A DNA stretch of 50,006 bases from CAYMWF01 sp964394085 [NCBI: uncultured Gemmatimonadota bacterium] (GTDB taxonomy: Bacteria > GCA-2686955 > CAYMWF01), in assembly GCA_964394085.1 (NCBI GenBank), contig CAYMWF010000007.1, positions 1 through 50,006 on the forward strand, in the 5' to 3' direction. The stretch's first letter is position 1. Each line of letters opens with the position of its first letter. Positions 26,329 through 34,219 of the stretch are shown piece after piece. The notes under the pieces were generated by a model. It did not search any database and was not told where the DNA came from. It was given only the letters and a program-made list of their open reading frames with translations. A program made the position numbers and the translations under genes.

Positions 26329-27273
26329 ATGGATAAGAAAAAAGAACTGATCATACACGCCGACGATCTCGGCATGTCGAAAGGCGTCAACACCGGTATC
26401 TTCGGCCTTTACGACGCAGGGGTCGTCACCAGCACATCATTGATGGTCGGTATGCCGGCGGCGGAGGAGGCCGCATCAGGGCTTCGAGAGAGACCCGAAA
26501 TGTGCGCCGGCCTTCACGTGTCATTCTGCCAGGGCAGAAAAATCAGCCGGTCGGCCATTCTCGAATCGATTTCGAGTGACAACGGTACGTTTCGTGGTTA
26601 CGGCTCTTTTCTGACCTCTTATACGGCTGGTTTTCTCCCCCGGGCCGATCTCGAAAACGAAATCCGGTGCCAGATGAACGAATTCACGCGACTCACCGGA
26701 AGAAGCCCGACCCACTTCGACAGTCACAGGTATATCCACGCACTGCCGGGGATAATGAAGATTCTGATCTCCGTGGCCGAGGAGACCGGAGGAACGGCAA
26801 TCCGGAACCCGATGGAAACCGTTCCCGGAAGATCCCCGCGTCCCCGCCCGCCGGCGTCGAAGATAGAAGCCGCCAATCCCGCCGGCGGGAGCCGGGTCCG
26901 CCCCGGACGCCGCGCCGGTCGGCTACGCCTACGGCAGAAAGCCGCTTCCATCCTGTTGAGATCTTTCTCAAACAAAGCGTTCGAGCTGCTTCGCCGTTCA
27001 GGTCTCCCGACGACCGAAGCATTTTACGGCGTGCGACAGATGAACGCCGGAGCCTTCGAAGAGGCGTTTAAGCATGTAGTCGCCTGCCTCGAGCCGGGCG
27101 TGTCGGAACTCATGTGTCATCCGGCCGAACCCGACGAACCGCTGGAGCTTCTCACCTGGTACGCCGAAGCCCGCGGCCTGGAGCTCAAGGCCCTGTCCGG
27201 AGCGGAATTCCGTCGGGCCCTCGACGAAAACGATGTGAAGCTTACTTCGTTCAGCGAGCTGTTACCCGGCTGA
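26329..27273 (+). CDS. YdjC/ChbG-family carbohydrate deacetylase
   Basis: A 314-residue protein with the family's metal-binding motifs: IIHADDLGMSKGVN near the N-terminus (His-Asp-Asp), HFDSHRYIHALPGIMK (two or three His) and ELMCHPAEPDE near the C-terminus. ChbG removes an N-acetyl group from chitooligosaccharides; other members act on related amino sugars or glycolipids. A basic, Pro/Arg-rich insert (about residues 165-205, around PGRSPRPRPPASKIEA and RVRPGRRAGRLRLRQK) is unusual and could bind nucleic acid or membrane phosphates. ATG 26329 fits the family start; GTG 26272 would add 19 unconserved residues. It follows the membrane-protein gene on the same strand. Confidence 0.88.
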   Translation: MDKKKELIIHADDLGMSKGVNTGIFGLYDAGVVTSTSLMVGMPAAEEAASGLRERPEMCAGLHVSFCQGRKISRSAILESISSDNGTFRGYGSFLTSYTAGFLPRADLENEIRCQMNEFTRLTGRSPTHFDSHRYIHALPGIMKILISVAEETGGTAIRNPMETVPGRSPRPRPPASKIEAANPAGGSRVRPGRRAGRLRLRQKAASILLRSFSNKAFELLRRSGLPTTEAFYGVRQMNAGAFEEAFKHVVACLEPGVSELMCHPAEPDEPLELLTWYAEARGLELKALSGAEFRRALDENDVKLTSFSELLPG

Positions 27274-27450
27274 TTCGAATCTCCCCTCATCAGCGAAATT
27301 ATGAAGCGGCCATCCTGGCAGTAAGAAATTTGAACAAAGCGGAAACCTATATTATTATCAAAGGCAAGATATAACGAACACCATCTTCACGGTCGTTTGA
27401 ACCGGCGGCCGGAGACCTTCAAATCGAAGAAGACAAATTGCGGATCACCC

Positions 27451-27535
27451 GTTGAGAAACAGGAAATTCCGCAACGCGGCGATAGAGGAAAAAAATGACG
27501 AATCATCGGTTGAGAAACAGGAAATTCCGCAACGC
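27451..27535 (+). repeat. 27-bp direct repeat duplicating the start region of the serine hydrolase gene
   Basis: An identical 27-bp sequence beginning GTTGAGAAACAGGAAATTCC occurs at 27451-27477 and 27509-27535, a 58-bp offset. The second copy encodes residues 6-14 of the serine hydrolase (LRNRKFRNA). The first copy sits in its 5' leader and also reads Arg-Asn-Arg-Lys-Phe-Arg-Asn-Ala in its own frame after a TTG. This looks like a recent tandem duplication across the translation start. Confidence 0.9.
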
Positions 27536-28682
27536 ACTGAAACTGGTCATGTTTATTGCGGCTTTTGCGGCGAATGGCATCGTCACTGCCGGGGCGAACG
27601 AATCCATGGGAATCGACCTCCAGGCTGTTCTGGATGACCTGGTGCAGAAGAACAACGGCTTCGGCGGAGGGGTTTTCCGGTTATCCACATCCGGTGAAGG
27701 AGTGATTTTCGAAGGTTCTTCCGGATACGCGGAGCGTAAAAACCAGGTGCCGATGGAAATTGAACACACCTTTGAGATCGCCAGCACATCCAAAACTTTC
27801 ACCGCGGTAACCGTCTTGATGCTTTTTGAATACGGTATGTTCGAACTGGATGATCCGATCGGAGACCACCTTCCTCCCGAACTCACCACTGGCCTGCTGG
27901 TGATCGGAGGTCACGATTACGGGCCCGAGATCACTATCAGGCAACTGCTCAACCATACGGGCGGACTTCCCGACTACTGGTACGACCCGCCGTACGTGTT
28001 CGGCGAATTCAACGCTTTCCTGGTGGCCTTCTACCGTGATCCCGGCCGTTTCTGGGAACCGGAAGAGCTCCTCGAATATGCCGCGGACCTTACACCAATC
28101 GCAGTCCCCGGCGCCAAGTATCACTATTCAGATACAGGATATGTCCTGCTCGGCCTTTTGATCGAGGAGCTTACGGGCCATGATCTTCACACGGTGTACC
28201 GCCACCTGCTGTTCGAACCCCTGGGCCTGACCGACACTTACCTTCCATACAGGGAATATCCAGTATCCCCATATTTCGAATCGCACAGGTATGAATGGCG
28301 CCTGGACATGCACGGCAAGGTCCGCCAGAGCGCCGACTGGGCGGGGGGCGGCCTTGTCAGCAGCACCCGCGACCTCGAGCTGTTTCTGAAAGCTCTTTTC
28401 GGGGGAGAAATATTCTCCGAGCCCGGCACCCTCGACGAGATGAAAACCTGGGTGCCCACCGGAACGCCGGATGTGGAATACGGCCTCGGGGTTTTCAGAA
28501 TAAGGCTCGATTACGGGCTTGGCGAGCTCGTGGGGCACGACGGCTACGGCAACTCGTGGATGTATTACTGGGCGAAAGAGGACGCCTGCTTCACCGGCAC
28601 CCTGAACCAGGCTCTCAACGACTGGTGGCCCCTGGTCAGGATGGCGATCATCTCCATATTGCTCCGGCAGAATCCGCTGTAG
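27495..28682 (+). CDS. Exported serine hydrolase, beta-lactamase class C / DD-peptidase family
   Basis: A 395-residue protein with a basic N-terminus (MTNHRLRNRKFRNALK) and hydrophobic signal segment (LVMFIAAFAANGIVTAGA). The penicillin-binding fold motifs are present: SxxK as STSK (~residue 93), followed by FTAVTVLMLFEYGMFELDDP; the Tyr motif in AKYHYSDTGYVLLGLLIEEL; and a C-terminal HDG box (VGHDGYGNSW) replacing the KTG. NHTGGLPDY is also typical. Members include class C beta-lactamases, EstB-like esterases and D-aminopeptidases; the substrate cannot be told, and the family name alone does not imply antibiotic resistance. GAGG lies seven bases before the ATG. Its leader contains a duplication of its own coding start. 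Confidence 0.9.
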   Translation: MTNHRLRNRKFRNALKLVMFIAAFAANGIVTAGANESMGIDLQAVLDDLVQKNNGFGGGVFRLSTSGEGVIFEGSSGYAERKNQVPMEIEHTFEIASTSKTFTAVTVLMLFEYGMFELDDPIGDHLPPELTTGLLVIGGHDYGPEITIRQLLNHTGGLPDYWYDPPYVFGEFNAFLVAFYRDPGRFWEPEELLEYAADLTPIAVPGAKYHYSDTGYVLLGLLIEELTGHDLHTVYRHLLFEPLGLTDTYLPYREYPVSPYFESHRYEWRLDMHGKVRQSADWAGGGLVSSTRDLELFLKALFGGEIFSEPGTLDEMKTWVPTGTPDVEYGLGVFRIRLDYGLGELVGHDGYGNSWMYYWAKEDACFTGTLNQALNDWWPLVRMAIISILLRQNPL

Positions 28683-29009
28683 GAACTTCCTGCTCCCGCT
28701 CAATAACCGGCCCCGACTTTATCCGGACCGGACAACCCGAATGAAAACAAGCTTGATTTCACGGGTTTCGCAGGCTGGAATACGGCAATCCGCTGAGTGA
28801 TTAGCAACACCTGGAACCCGGTTGTGCAAGTAGCGCCGGGAGCGCCTTCCCGGCGACCGGTCAATTAATATAAAATTCCGAATTCGTACCGATTATTGGC
28901 CAACCTGATGTACAGAATCTACAAACTTTAAACACAAAAAATGAGCCCTCAGGGCCATGGTGATTGATAATAGATGGGTCATCCAGCAAGAAATAATAGT
29001 AACCGACCG
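28683..29009. other. Gene-free stretch after the serine hydrolase gene
   Basis: No gene seen in 327 bp. It contains a GC-rich hairpin (28834-28855) and then AT-rich DNA (28862-28990) leading into repeat copy 2. Confidence 0.5.
28834..28855. terminator. GC-rich hairpin downstream of the serine hydrolase gene
   Basis: CGCCGGGA and TCCCGGCG pair perfectly (8 bp) around a six-base loop. It lies ~150 bases after the stop and is not followed by a U-tract, though AT-rich DNA begins soon after. It could be a terminator or a fragment of a short palindromic repeat. Confidence 0.35.
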
Positions 29010-29384
29010 CCGACTGAGCCGGGTTGAGTCAAGTCCGGAGGAAACCTGTCACTTATGCCACTACCGGAGGAAACCTGTCACTTATGCCACTACCGGAGGG
29101 AGCCGGTCATTTATTCCTCTATAAGGCGGATGTCTCCCCGGTCGTCCAGGTGTGTCAATCGAGTCCACTCGGAAGACGTGTAAAATTGTCAATCGGATTG
29201 ACAATTTTACACGAGTAGCCCGCATCCCCCGCGGGACAGTATATGCTTCTTGCGCTGCGCCGCAAAAACAGAACTGAGCAGATCGACTCCGTGATTCGGG
29301 ATCTCAATGCCAACCGGGGCGTATACCTGATTCTTTGCCAGGCATAGCTTAACCATACCACTGGCTCAGCCGGTGGATTTTGTT
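29010..29384 (+). repeat. Dispersed repeat element, copy 2
   Basis: This ~375-bp stretch matches the reverse complement of 9206-9553 along its length. It is longer mainly because of a perfect tandem duplication of 29 bp (29037-29065 and 29066-29094) that copy 1 has only once. Its right end (GGTGGATTTTGTT, ending ~29384) lies about 20 bases before a beta-helix pseudogene, so it may mark the insertion that removed that gene's 5' part. No transposase or convincing terminal inverted repeats were found. Confidence 0.85.
29177..29213. repeat. 37-nt perfect palindrome inside repeat copy 2
   Basis: Arms CGTGTAAAATTGTCAATC and its exact reverse complement flank a single G. Arm sequences are identical to those at 9378-9414. 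The AT-rich core stands out from GC-rich surroundings. Confidence 0.95.
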
Positions 29385-29404
29385 CATTATGAAATTGCAT
29401 TATT

Positions 29405-29899
29405 AAGGATAACGATGCTGAATATGGGGGAGGATTGTTTCTCTCAGAATCCGATGCAATTATCACCAACTGTATTTTCTCAGTGAATTATGCCGGTGAA
29501 GGAGATGGCATATACTGTGAATGATATTCAGATCCAATAATCTCTAATTGCATATTATGGAATAATGGAAACGAGGAAATCTCCATTTTCGAAGGAAATC
29601 CGGTTGTTACATAATCAGATACTGAAGGCGGGTGGCCCGGCGAAGGCATTATAGATGAGAGCCCCCGGTTCGCAGCTTCGTAGGAAGAAGATTTCCGCCT
29701 GAAGTCGAACTCCCCCTGCATTGACACTGGCGATCCAGCATTTGAAGTCCCTCTCGGCGGCGGCTCCCGCATCGACATGGGAGCATACGAATACTTCAAA
29801 GGCTGGAATATCCTCTATAATGAAAAACGAGCACGGCTGAACCCTGTCTCAATTCACTTTCACGGCAGTCTTCTTCTCCTCTTAGTGGCTCCACGGTGA
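29405..29899 (+). pseudogene. Remnant of a parallel beta-helix (choice-of-anchor type) surface protein
   Basis: One plus-strand frame encodes recognisable beta-helix repeats: DNDAEYGGGLFLSESDAI, ITNCIFSVNYAGEGDGIYC, then PIISNCILWNNGNEEISI, SPRFAASEEDFRLKSNSPCI (reading through a stop) and DTGDPAFEVPLGGGSRIDMG with AYEYF. This is the typical C-terminal end of secreted pectin-lyase-like proteins. Three in-frame stops interrupt it: TGA 29522-29524, TAA 29612-29614 and TAG 29681-29683. The 5' part is missing, and the frame starts right beside repeat copy 2. The frame finally closes at 29897-29899. The intact protein would have been exported and several hundred residues long; only ~165 codons remain. 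Confidence 0.8.
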
Positions 29900-30168
29900 G
29901 GATGATGAGGGAGCGGCTTTCGGCCCGGCCTGACCAAGGATGACTCCAGCCGACGACGGCGGCGGATATGTCCCGGCCGGAACTGTCCGTTCCATTCAGT
30001 TATCCATGGTAACAGGCATCCTGCGGCTTGACTGCGGTCCCGCCTTCATGTAGGTTCAGCCGTTGTTTTTCGGGTGCGGGGCTGTTTTTTTCAGTAATTC
30101 AGGCTGAAAACCGAAACCGGTAAGATCCTGTCTCGGGGTCTCTCATAAATACGATCAGGAGCATTGGA
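29900..30168. other. Leader region upstream of proS
   Basis: A 269-bp gene-free stretch. AGGAG at about 30157-30161 is the ribosome-binding site for proS. I examined it for a T-box-like leader and saw no convincing conserved T-box sequence. No tRNA gene is present. Confidence 0.4.
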
Positions 30169-31644
30169 ATGGCAAAGAAGATAACACCTATGGAGAAAGA
30201 CTACTCCAAGTGGTACACGGACGTGATAATTCAGGCGGAGCTGGCCGACTATTCACCTGTGAAAGGGAGCATGGTGATAAGGCCCAACGGTTTCGCCATC
30301 TGGGAAAAAATGCAGTCGATCCTCGACGGGATGTTCAAGGATACGGGCCATAAGAACGCATACTTTCCTCTCTTCATACCGAAAAGCTTCCTTTCGAAAG
30401 AAGCCGAACATGTGGAAGGTTTCGCCAAGGAATGCGCCGTGGTCACGCATCACCGCCTGAGAGAGGCTGACGGCGGAGGGGTCGAGGTCGACCCTGATGC
30501 CGAGCTCGAAGAGCCCCTGGTGGTGCGCCCCACGAGCGAAACGATCATCTGGGCGATGTACCGCAAGTGGATCATGTCCTACCGCGATCTGCCCCTGCTT
30601 CTCAACCAGTGGGCCAACGTCGTTCGCTGGGAAATGCGTACTAGACTGTTTCTAAGAACATCGGAATTTCTCTGGCAGGAGGGCCATACGGCTCATGCCA
30701 CGAAGGAAGAAGCCGGCGAAGAAGCTCTCCGGATGCTCGAAGTCTACCGCACCTTCGCTGAAGACTACCTCGCCGTCCCCGTCCTGGTCGGCTCCAAGTC
30801 GGAATCCGAAAAATTCGCCGGCGCCATCGAAACCTACTGCATCGAAGCGATGATGCAGGACGGGAAGGCGCTCCAGGGAGGGACATCCCACGACCTGGGC
30901 CAGAATTTCGCCCGTGCATTCGATGTCACCTTCCAGGACGAAAACGGCGACAGGCAGTTTGTCTGGGCTTCCAGCTGGGGCGTTTCCACCCGGCTCATCG
31001 GCGCCCTGATCATGGTGCACGGCGACAACCGCGGCCTCGTAGTCCCTCCCAGGATAGCGGCGACCCAGGCCGTTATAGTGCCTATCTGGTACAACGATGA
31101 AGAAAAGGAGACCGTCCTTTCCTACCTCGAAAAAGAGATCAAACCGGCGATTCCCGACAGCGTCGATTACATCGTCGACGACCGCGACCAGTTCAAGGCG
31201 GGCTGGAAATTCCACGAGTGGGAGAAGCGCGGCGTGCCTCTCCGCATCGAAGTCGGCCCCAGAGATGCGAAGAACCGCAAGGCGGTCCTGGTTCACCGCT
31301 TCGACGGCAGCAAACATTTTGTCGATGCCGAGAATCTCGGCGAGGCGATAAAGACCGGGCTGGAGGATATCCAGAAAGGCATGTTCGAAAAAGCATCCGC
31401 TTTCATGAAAAAAATGAGCCGGGACGAAGATTCCTACGAGAATTTCCGGGAGCTGCTCGAATCGGAAGGTGGTTTCTTCAGGATGCACTGGTGCGGTGAC
31501 GAATCCTGTGAAGACCGGGTGAAAGAAGATACGAAAGCCACTATCCGCTGCATCCCCCTGGATGGGAACGGCAGCGGCCCCGGCGAGTGCGTCATCTGCG
31601 GCAAACCTTCTGCTACAAGAGTGGTGTTCGCCAAGGCCTATTAG
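30169..31644 (+). CDS. proS: Prolyl-tRNA synthetase, archaeal/eukaryotic type (ProS type 3)
   Basis: A 491-residue class II synthetase that charges tRNA-Pro. It lacks the large editing insertion of the bacterial-type enzyme and has the archaeal-type C-terminal zinc domain ([10 protein letters not shown] ... TIRCIPL ... CVICGKP). Other motifs: [20 protein letters not shown] at the N-terminus, [13 protein letters not shown], motif 2 in [20 protein letters not shown], and motif 3 in [20 protein letters not shown]. The length is normal for this subtype, which is found in archaea, eukaryotes and scattered bacteria. AGGAG precedes the ATG. The GT-C gene follows at ~65 bases; no functional link is implied. 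Confidence 0.96.
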   Translation: MAKKITPMEKDYSKWYTDVIIQAELADYSPVKGSMVIRPNGFAIWEKMQSILDGMFKDTGHKNAYFPLFIPKSFLSKEAEHVEGFAKECAVVTHHRLREADGGGVEVDPDAELEEPLVVRPTSETIIWAMYRKWIMSYRDLPLLLNQWANVVRWEMRTRLFLRTSEFLWQEGHTAHATKEEAGEEALRMLEVYRTFAEDYLAVPVLVGSKSESEKFAGAIETYCIEAMMQDGKALQGGTSHDLGQNFARAFDVTFQDENGDRQFVWASSWGVSTRLIGALIMVHGDNRGLVVPPRIAATQAVIVPIWYNDEEKETVLSYLEKEIKPAIPDSVDYIVDDRDQFKAGWKFHEWEKRGVPLRIEVGPRDAKNRKAVLVHRFDGSKHFVDAENLGEAIKTGLEDIQKGMFEKASAFMKKMSRDEDSYENFRELLESEGGFFRMHWCGDESCEDRVKEDTKATIRCIPLDGNGSGPGECVICGKPSATRVVFAKAY

Positions 31645-31709
31645 CAGGGAAAATTCGGAATCCCGCCGCACCGGCACCGGCGTCGCGACACCCCGAATTC
31701 GCGCGAGAA

Positions 31710-33284
31710 ATGATGGTAAACCGTATAAGCGTTCCAGGGAAACTCCTTCTGGCGGCCATTGCCTTCGCCGCCGCCGCCGCGTTTTTCAGTTTCGGCGGTT
31801 TCGTCATCGATGATGCATATATCTCCTTCAGATATGTAAGCAACCTCGTCGAAGGAAACGGCCTGGTTTATAATCCCGGGGAGAAGGTTGAGGGTTATTC
31901 CAATTTCCTCTGGATTATTCTGCTCTCTGTTCCCGGCTGCTTCTTCAGGGGCGACGATCTCGTCACCGCCGCCCGGATATTGAGCCTGGTTTTCAATACA
32001 GGCACGATATTTCTCACATTCAGGCTTGCGTCCAGTCTGTCCGGCGGCTCACGCTTCGTTTACGCCGCCCCGGCATTCCTCGCTCTCAACTATACTTTCG
32101 CGGCCTGGGGAGCCGGAGGTCTCGAAACGCCTCTATATACCTTCCTTGTTACTCTATCCCTCGTGCTGCTGAGCGGATCGCTCTACGGGGATGGCCGGGA
32201 CAGTCCTGCAAGAACAGTGGCGGCGGGCGGTGTCCTTGCTTTAGTCGCACTGACCCGCCCCGACGGCCTCATCTTCATCGCCCTCGGGACCGCCGCGATA
32301 ACTGTGCTCCGCCCGGGCAGCGGAAAGATAAAACAGGCAGCTCTTCTGCTGTCGGCCTTCGCCGTTATATTCGTGCCATATTTCGCCTGGAGATGGGCTT
32401 ACTACGGCTGGCTCCTGCCGAATACTTTTTATGCAAAAACAGGTGGGGGGCTTCTTCAATATTACCGCGGCGTCATCTATTCACTGCAGAATATAGTTAT
32501 CCCGAGCAACATCCCCTTCCTTTTTCCGATCCTTCTCCTTTTCCGCGGCGGGTGGAAAAGCCGCTTCAATCTCCTTGCCGCCGCGTTCGCTCTCGCGGCA
32601 CCGGCTTTTATCATCTGGGCAGGAGGTGACGGCCTTTTCGGACCGCCCCGGTTTTTGATGCATTCACTCCCGGCCTTTTACGCCCTGGCTGCGGCCGGCC
32701 TGGCTCATTTCTACGGGTTTCAAACGACGTTCGCCCGCAGATCCGCGGTTTTCCTTCTCGCCGCCGGACTGCTCGTTACCGCTTTCGAGCATATCAGGGA
32801 AAAAGAGATGGAGGCGCGCGACTACTCATATTCAGAGCGATGGCGCCTGGCGGGTGAATGGCTGCGTGACAATGCTGAACCGGGTTCCCTGGTCGCCGTC
32901 AGTTCCGCCGGCGCCGTGGCCTATTATTCAAAACTCCACGTGATCGACATGATAGGCTTGACCGATATCACAATCGCTCACAAAACCACGCCGGGGATGG
33001 GCAGCGGCAGACCCGGGCACGAAAAAGGCGATGGGGCCTATGTTCTCTCCCGGAAACCTGATTACATACTCATGTGCAACGCCTGGGTAAATCCGCGTCC
33101 GCTGACAAGCGGCATGGTGACCGGGCGGCTCAGATACGTTTCTGAAAAAGAGCTCTGGGAAAAAGCGGAATTTCACGAAAGGTATCGTCTCAGATCGGTA
33201 CGCCTCGACACGGAACCCGTTTATACCGGCGGGAACGAACCCCTTTATTTCAGCTTCTATAATAAAATCGGGCAGGACGATTGA
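31710..33284 (+). CDS. Polytopic GT-C glycosyltransferase, AftB-like
   Basis: A 524-residue membrane protein with ~10 helices. The first extracytoplasmic loop, FVIDDAYISFRYVSNLVEGN followed by GLVYNPGEKVEGYSNFLW, is the hallmark of the AftB-like (arabinofuranosyltransferase-type) GT-C group, with an Asp-Asp pair likely at the catalytic site. GLETPLYTFLVTLSL and ALTRPDGLIF (the R-P-D/E-G motif) are also family-typical. The soluble C-terminus contains VDMIGLTD-like VIDMIGLTDITIAHK, seen in many bacterial members. It probably transfers a sugar from a polyprenyl phosphate donor to a surface glycan; the actual sugar is unknown. Start ATG 31710 or 31713; the upstream open frame overlaps proS and is not conserved. 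Confidence 0.85.
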   Translation: MMVNRISVPGKLLLAAIAFAAAAAFFSFGGFVIDDAYISFRYVSNLVEGNGLVYNPGEKVEGYSNFLWIILLSVPGCFFRGDDLVTAARILSLVFNTGTIFLTFRLASSLSGGSRFVYAAPAFLALNYTFAAWGAGGLETPLYTFLVTLSLVLLSGSLYGDGRDSPARTVAAGGVLALVALTRPDGLIFIALGTAAITVLRPGSGKIKQAALLLSAFAVIFVPYFAWRWAYYGWLLPNTFYAKTGGGLLQYYRGVIYSLQNIVIPSNIPFLFPILLLFRGGWKSRFNLLAAAFALAAPAFIIWAGGDGLFGPPRFLMHSLPAFYALAAAGLAHFYGFQTTFARRSAVFLLAAGLLVTAFEHIREKEMEARDYSYSERWRLAGEWLRDNAEPGSLVAVSSAGAVAYYSKLHVIDMIGLTDITIAHKTTPGMGSGRPGHEKGDGAYVLSRKPDYILMCNAWVNPRPLTSGMVTGRLRYVSEKELWEKAEFHERYRLRSVRLDTEPVYTGGNEPLYFSFYNKIGQDD

Positions 33285-33368
33285 GACCTCTTCCAAAACC
33301 GCTCGCCGGGCTGCGGAATCGATGCTCTACCGGTATTGGTGTTTGGGGAAATACGCGGGAAACAAAAA

Positions 33369-33410
33369 CTCCCCGTTGACTCGGCGGGTGGCGCCGGGTC
33401 AGCCGGGGAG
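33369..33410. terminator. Bidirectional hairpin between convergent genes
   Basis: CTCCCCG at 33369-33375 pairs with CGGGGAG at 33404-33410, and inside it GACTCGGCG pairs with CGCCGGGTC with one wobble/mismatch, giving an interrupted stem of ~16 bp. On the plus strand it lies ~85 bases after the GT-C stop, and on the minus strand ~35 bases after the regulator stop. A5 upstream (AACAAAAACT) becomes a U-rich tail for minus-strand transcripts, so it best suits the regulator gene but could serve both. Confidence 0.65.
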
Positions 33411-33444
33411 TCAGTTGTGAAACCGTAAGAGGTCTTGAGTTTTA

Positions 33445-34011
33445 TCAGATAACCGGTGAACGCGATACCGGGGTGATAATCCAGAGTGCACGCGCTTTCT
33501 GATCGGTCGGATTTACAACCTGGTGCGCCAGTTCCGAATTGAAATACAGGGTGTCACCTGTTTCAAGATTGTATGTCTTCTCCTGGATTATCAATTCGAT
33601 ACGACCTTCCACCACCAGTACTATTTTTTCGCCAAGATGGGAGATCGGCTTCCTGCTGGAGGCTCCGGGCCCATATTTCGCCTCGATTACTTCCATTGTT
33701 CCATTGGCAATTTTTTTGGTGAGCGACATTGTGGTCGTATTGGCCTTGTCATGTACGACAATGACCCTGTCGCTGGTTCTGCTCAGCATGACCTCTCGGG
33801 TTTTTCTGTCTTCGATAAAATAGACGATGTTCTCGTCCAGGGCTCTGGATATCTTAGACAGACTCTTGATCGTCGGAGATGTTTTTCCTCTTTCTATATC
33901 GGAAATAAGGGTAGCGGATACACCCGCTCTGTTAGCCACATCCCGCAGCGTCATGTTTTTTGTTGCCCGGGATTTCTTGATCCTTTTTCCAACCTCACTC
34001 GGTTTCAGCAT
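33445..34011 (-). CDS. XRE-family regulator with C-terminal cupin domain
   Basis: A 188-residue protein. Residues ~5-60 are a helix-turn-helix domain (VGKRIKKSRATKNMTLRDVA, NRAGVSATLISDIERGKTSP, TIKSLSKISRALD). Residues ~110-180 form a cupin (YGPGASSRKPISHLGEKIVL, VVEGRIELIIQEKTYNLETG, DTLYFNSELAHQVVNPTDQK) that would sense a small molecule. This architecture is common in regulators of polyamine, amino-acid or sugar metabolism. ATG 34011 is strongly supported by AAGGAGG five bases upstream. Palindromes just upstream (34065-34130) suggest autoregulation. Its base composition is visibly more AT-rich than the flanking metabolic genes, as is the histidine kinase beyond it. Confidence 0.92.
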   Translation of the reverse strand: MLKPSEVGKRIKKSRATKNMTLRDVANRAGVSATLISDIERGKTSPTIKSLSKISRALDENIVYFIEDRKTREVMLSRTSDRVIVVHDKANTTTMSLTKKIANGTMEVIEAKYGPGASSRKPISHLGEKIVLVVEGRIELIIQEKTYNLETGDTLYFNSELAHQVVNPTDQKARALWIITPVSRSPVI

Positions 34012-34064
34012 CTCAGCCTCCTTCGCATTACTCCACCTCGATATAGTCAACAATTGGACAATTA

Positions 34065-34130
34065 TTACAGTAAACTGTTTCTGTCAACTGCCAATTTTAC
34101 TGTAAATGATAATACCAACCGATTGGTATT
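34065..34130. promoter_or_regulatory. Putative operator cluster upstream of the XRE-cupin gene
   Basis: Three dyad-symmetric sites fall in 66 bp between the regulator and kinase genes. Two share the TTAC(A/T)GTAA core, TTACAGTAA centred at 34069 and TTTACTGTAAA centred at 34101, 32 bp apart (three helical turns, so same DNA face). The third is AATACCAACCGATTGGTATT (34111-34130), with perfect 8-bp arms around CCGA. A TTGACA hexamer occurs on the minus strand near 34084-34089, but I could not place a well-spaced -10. Binding by the adjacent regulator is inference. Confidence 0.5.
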
Positions 34131-34219
34131 TCAAGAGTAATGGAGTTTTTGTCCGATTTAATCTGTAACTATTAAATATATCGGAGCCTACGTGACCTCC
34201 AAATCCCGACCGTGGAATC

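Noticed and set aside
27495-28682. Antibiotic-resistance beta-lactamase
   Set aside because: The fold family includes many esterases and peptidases, and the HDG in place of KTG is typical of the broad serine-hydrolase group; sequence does not support a resistance claim.
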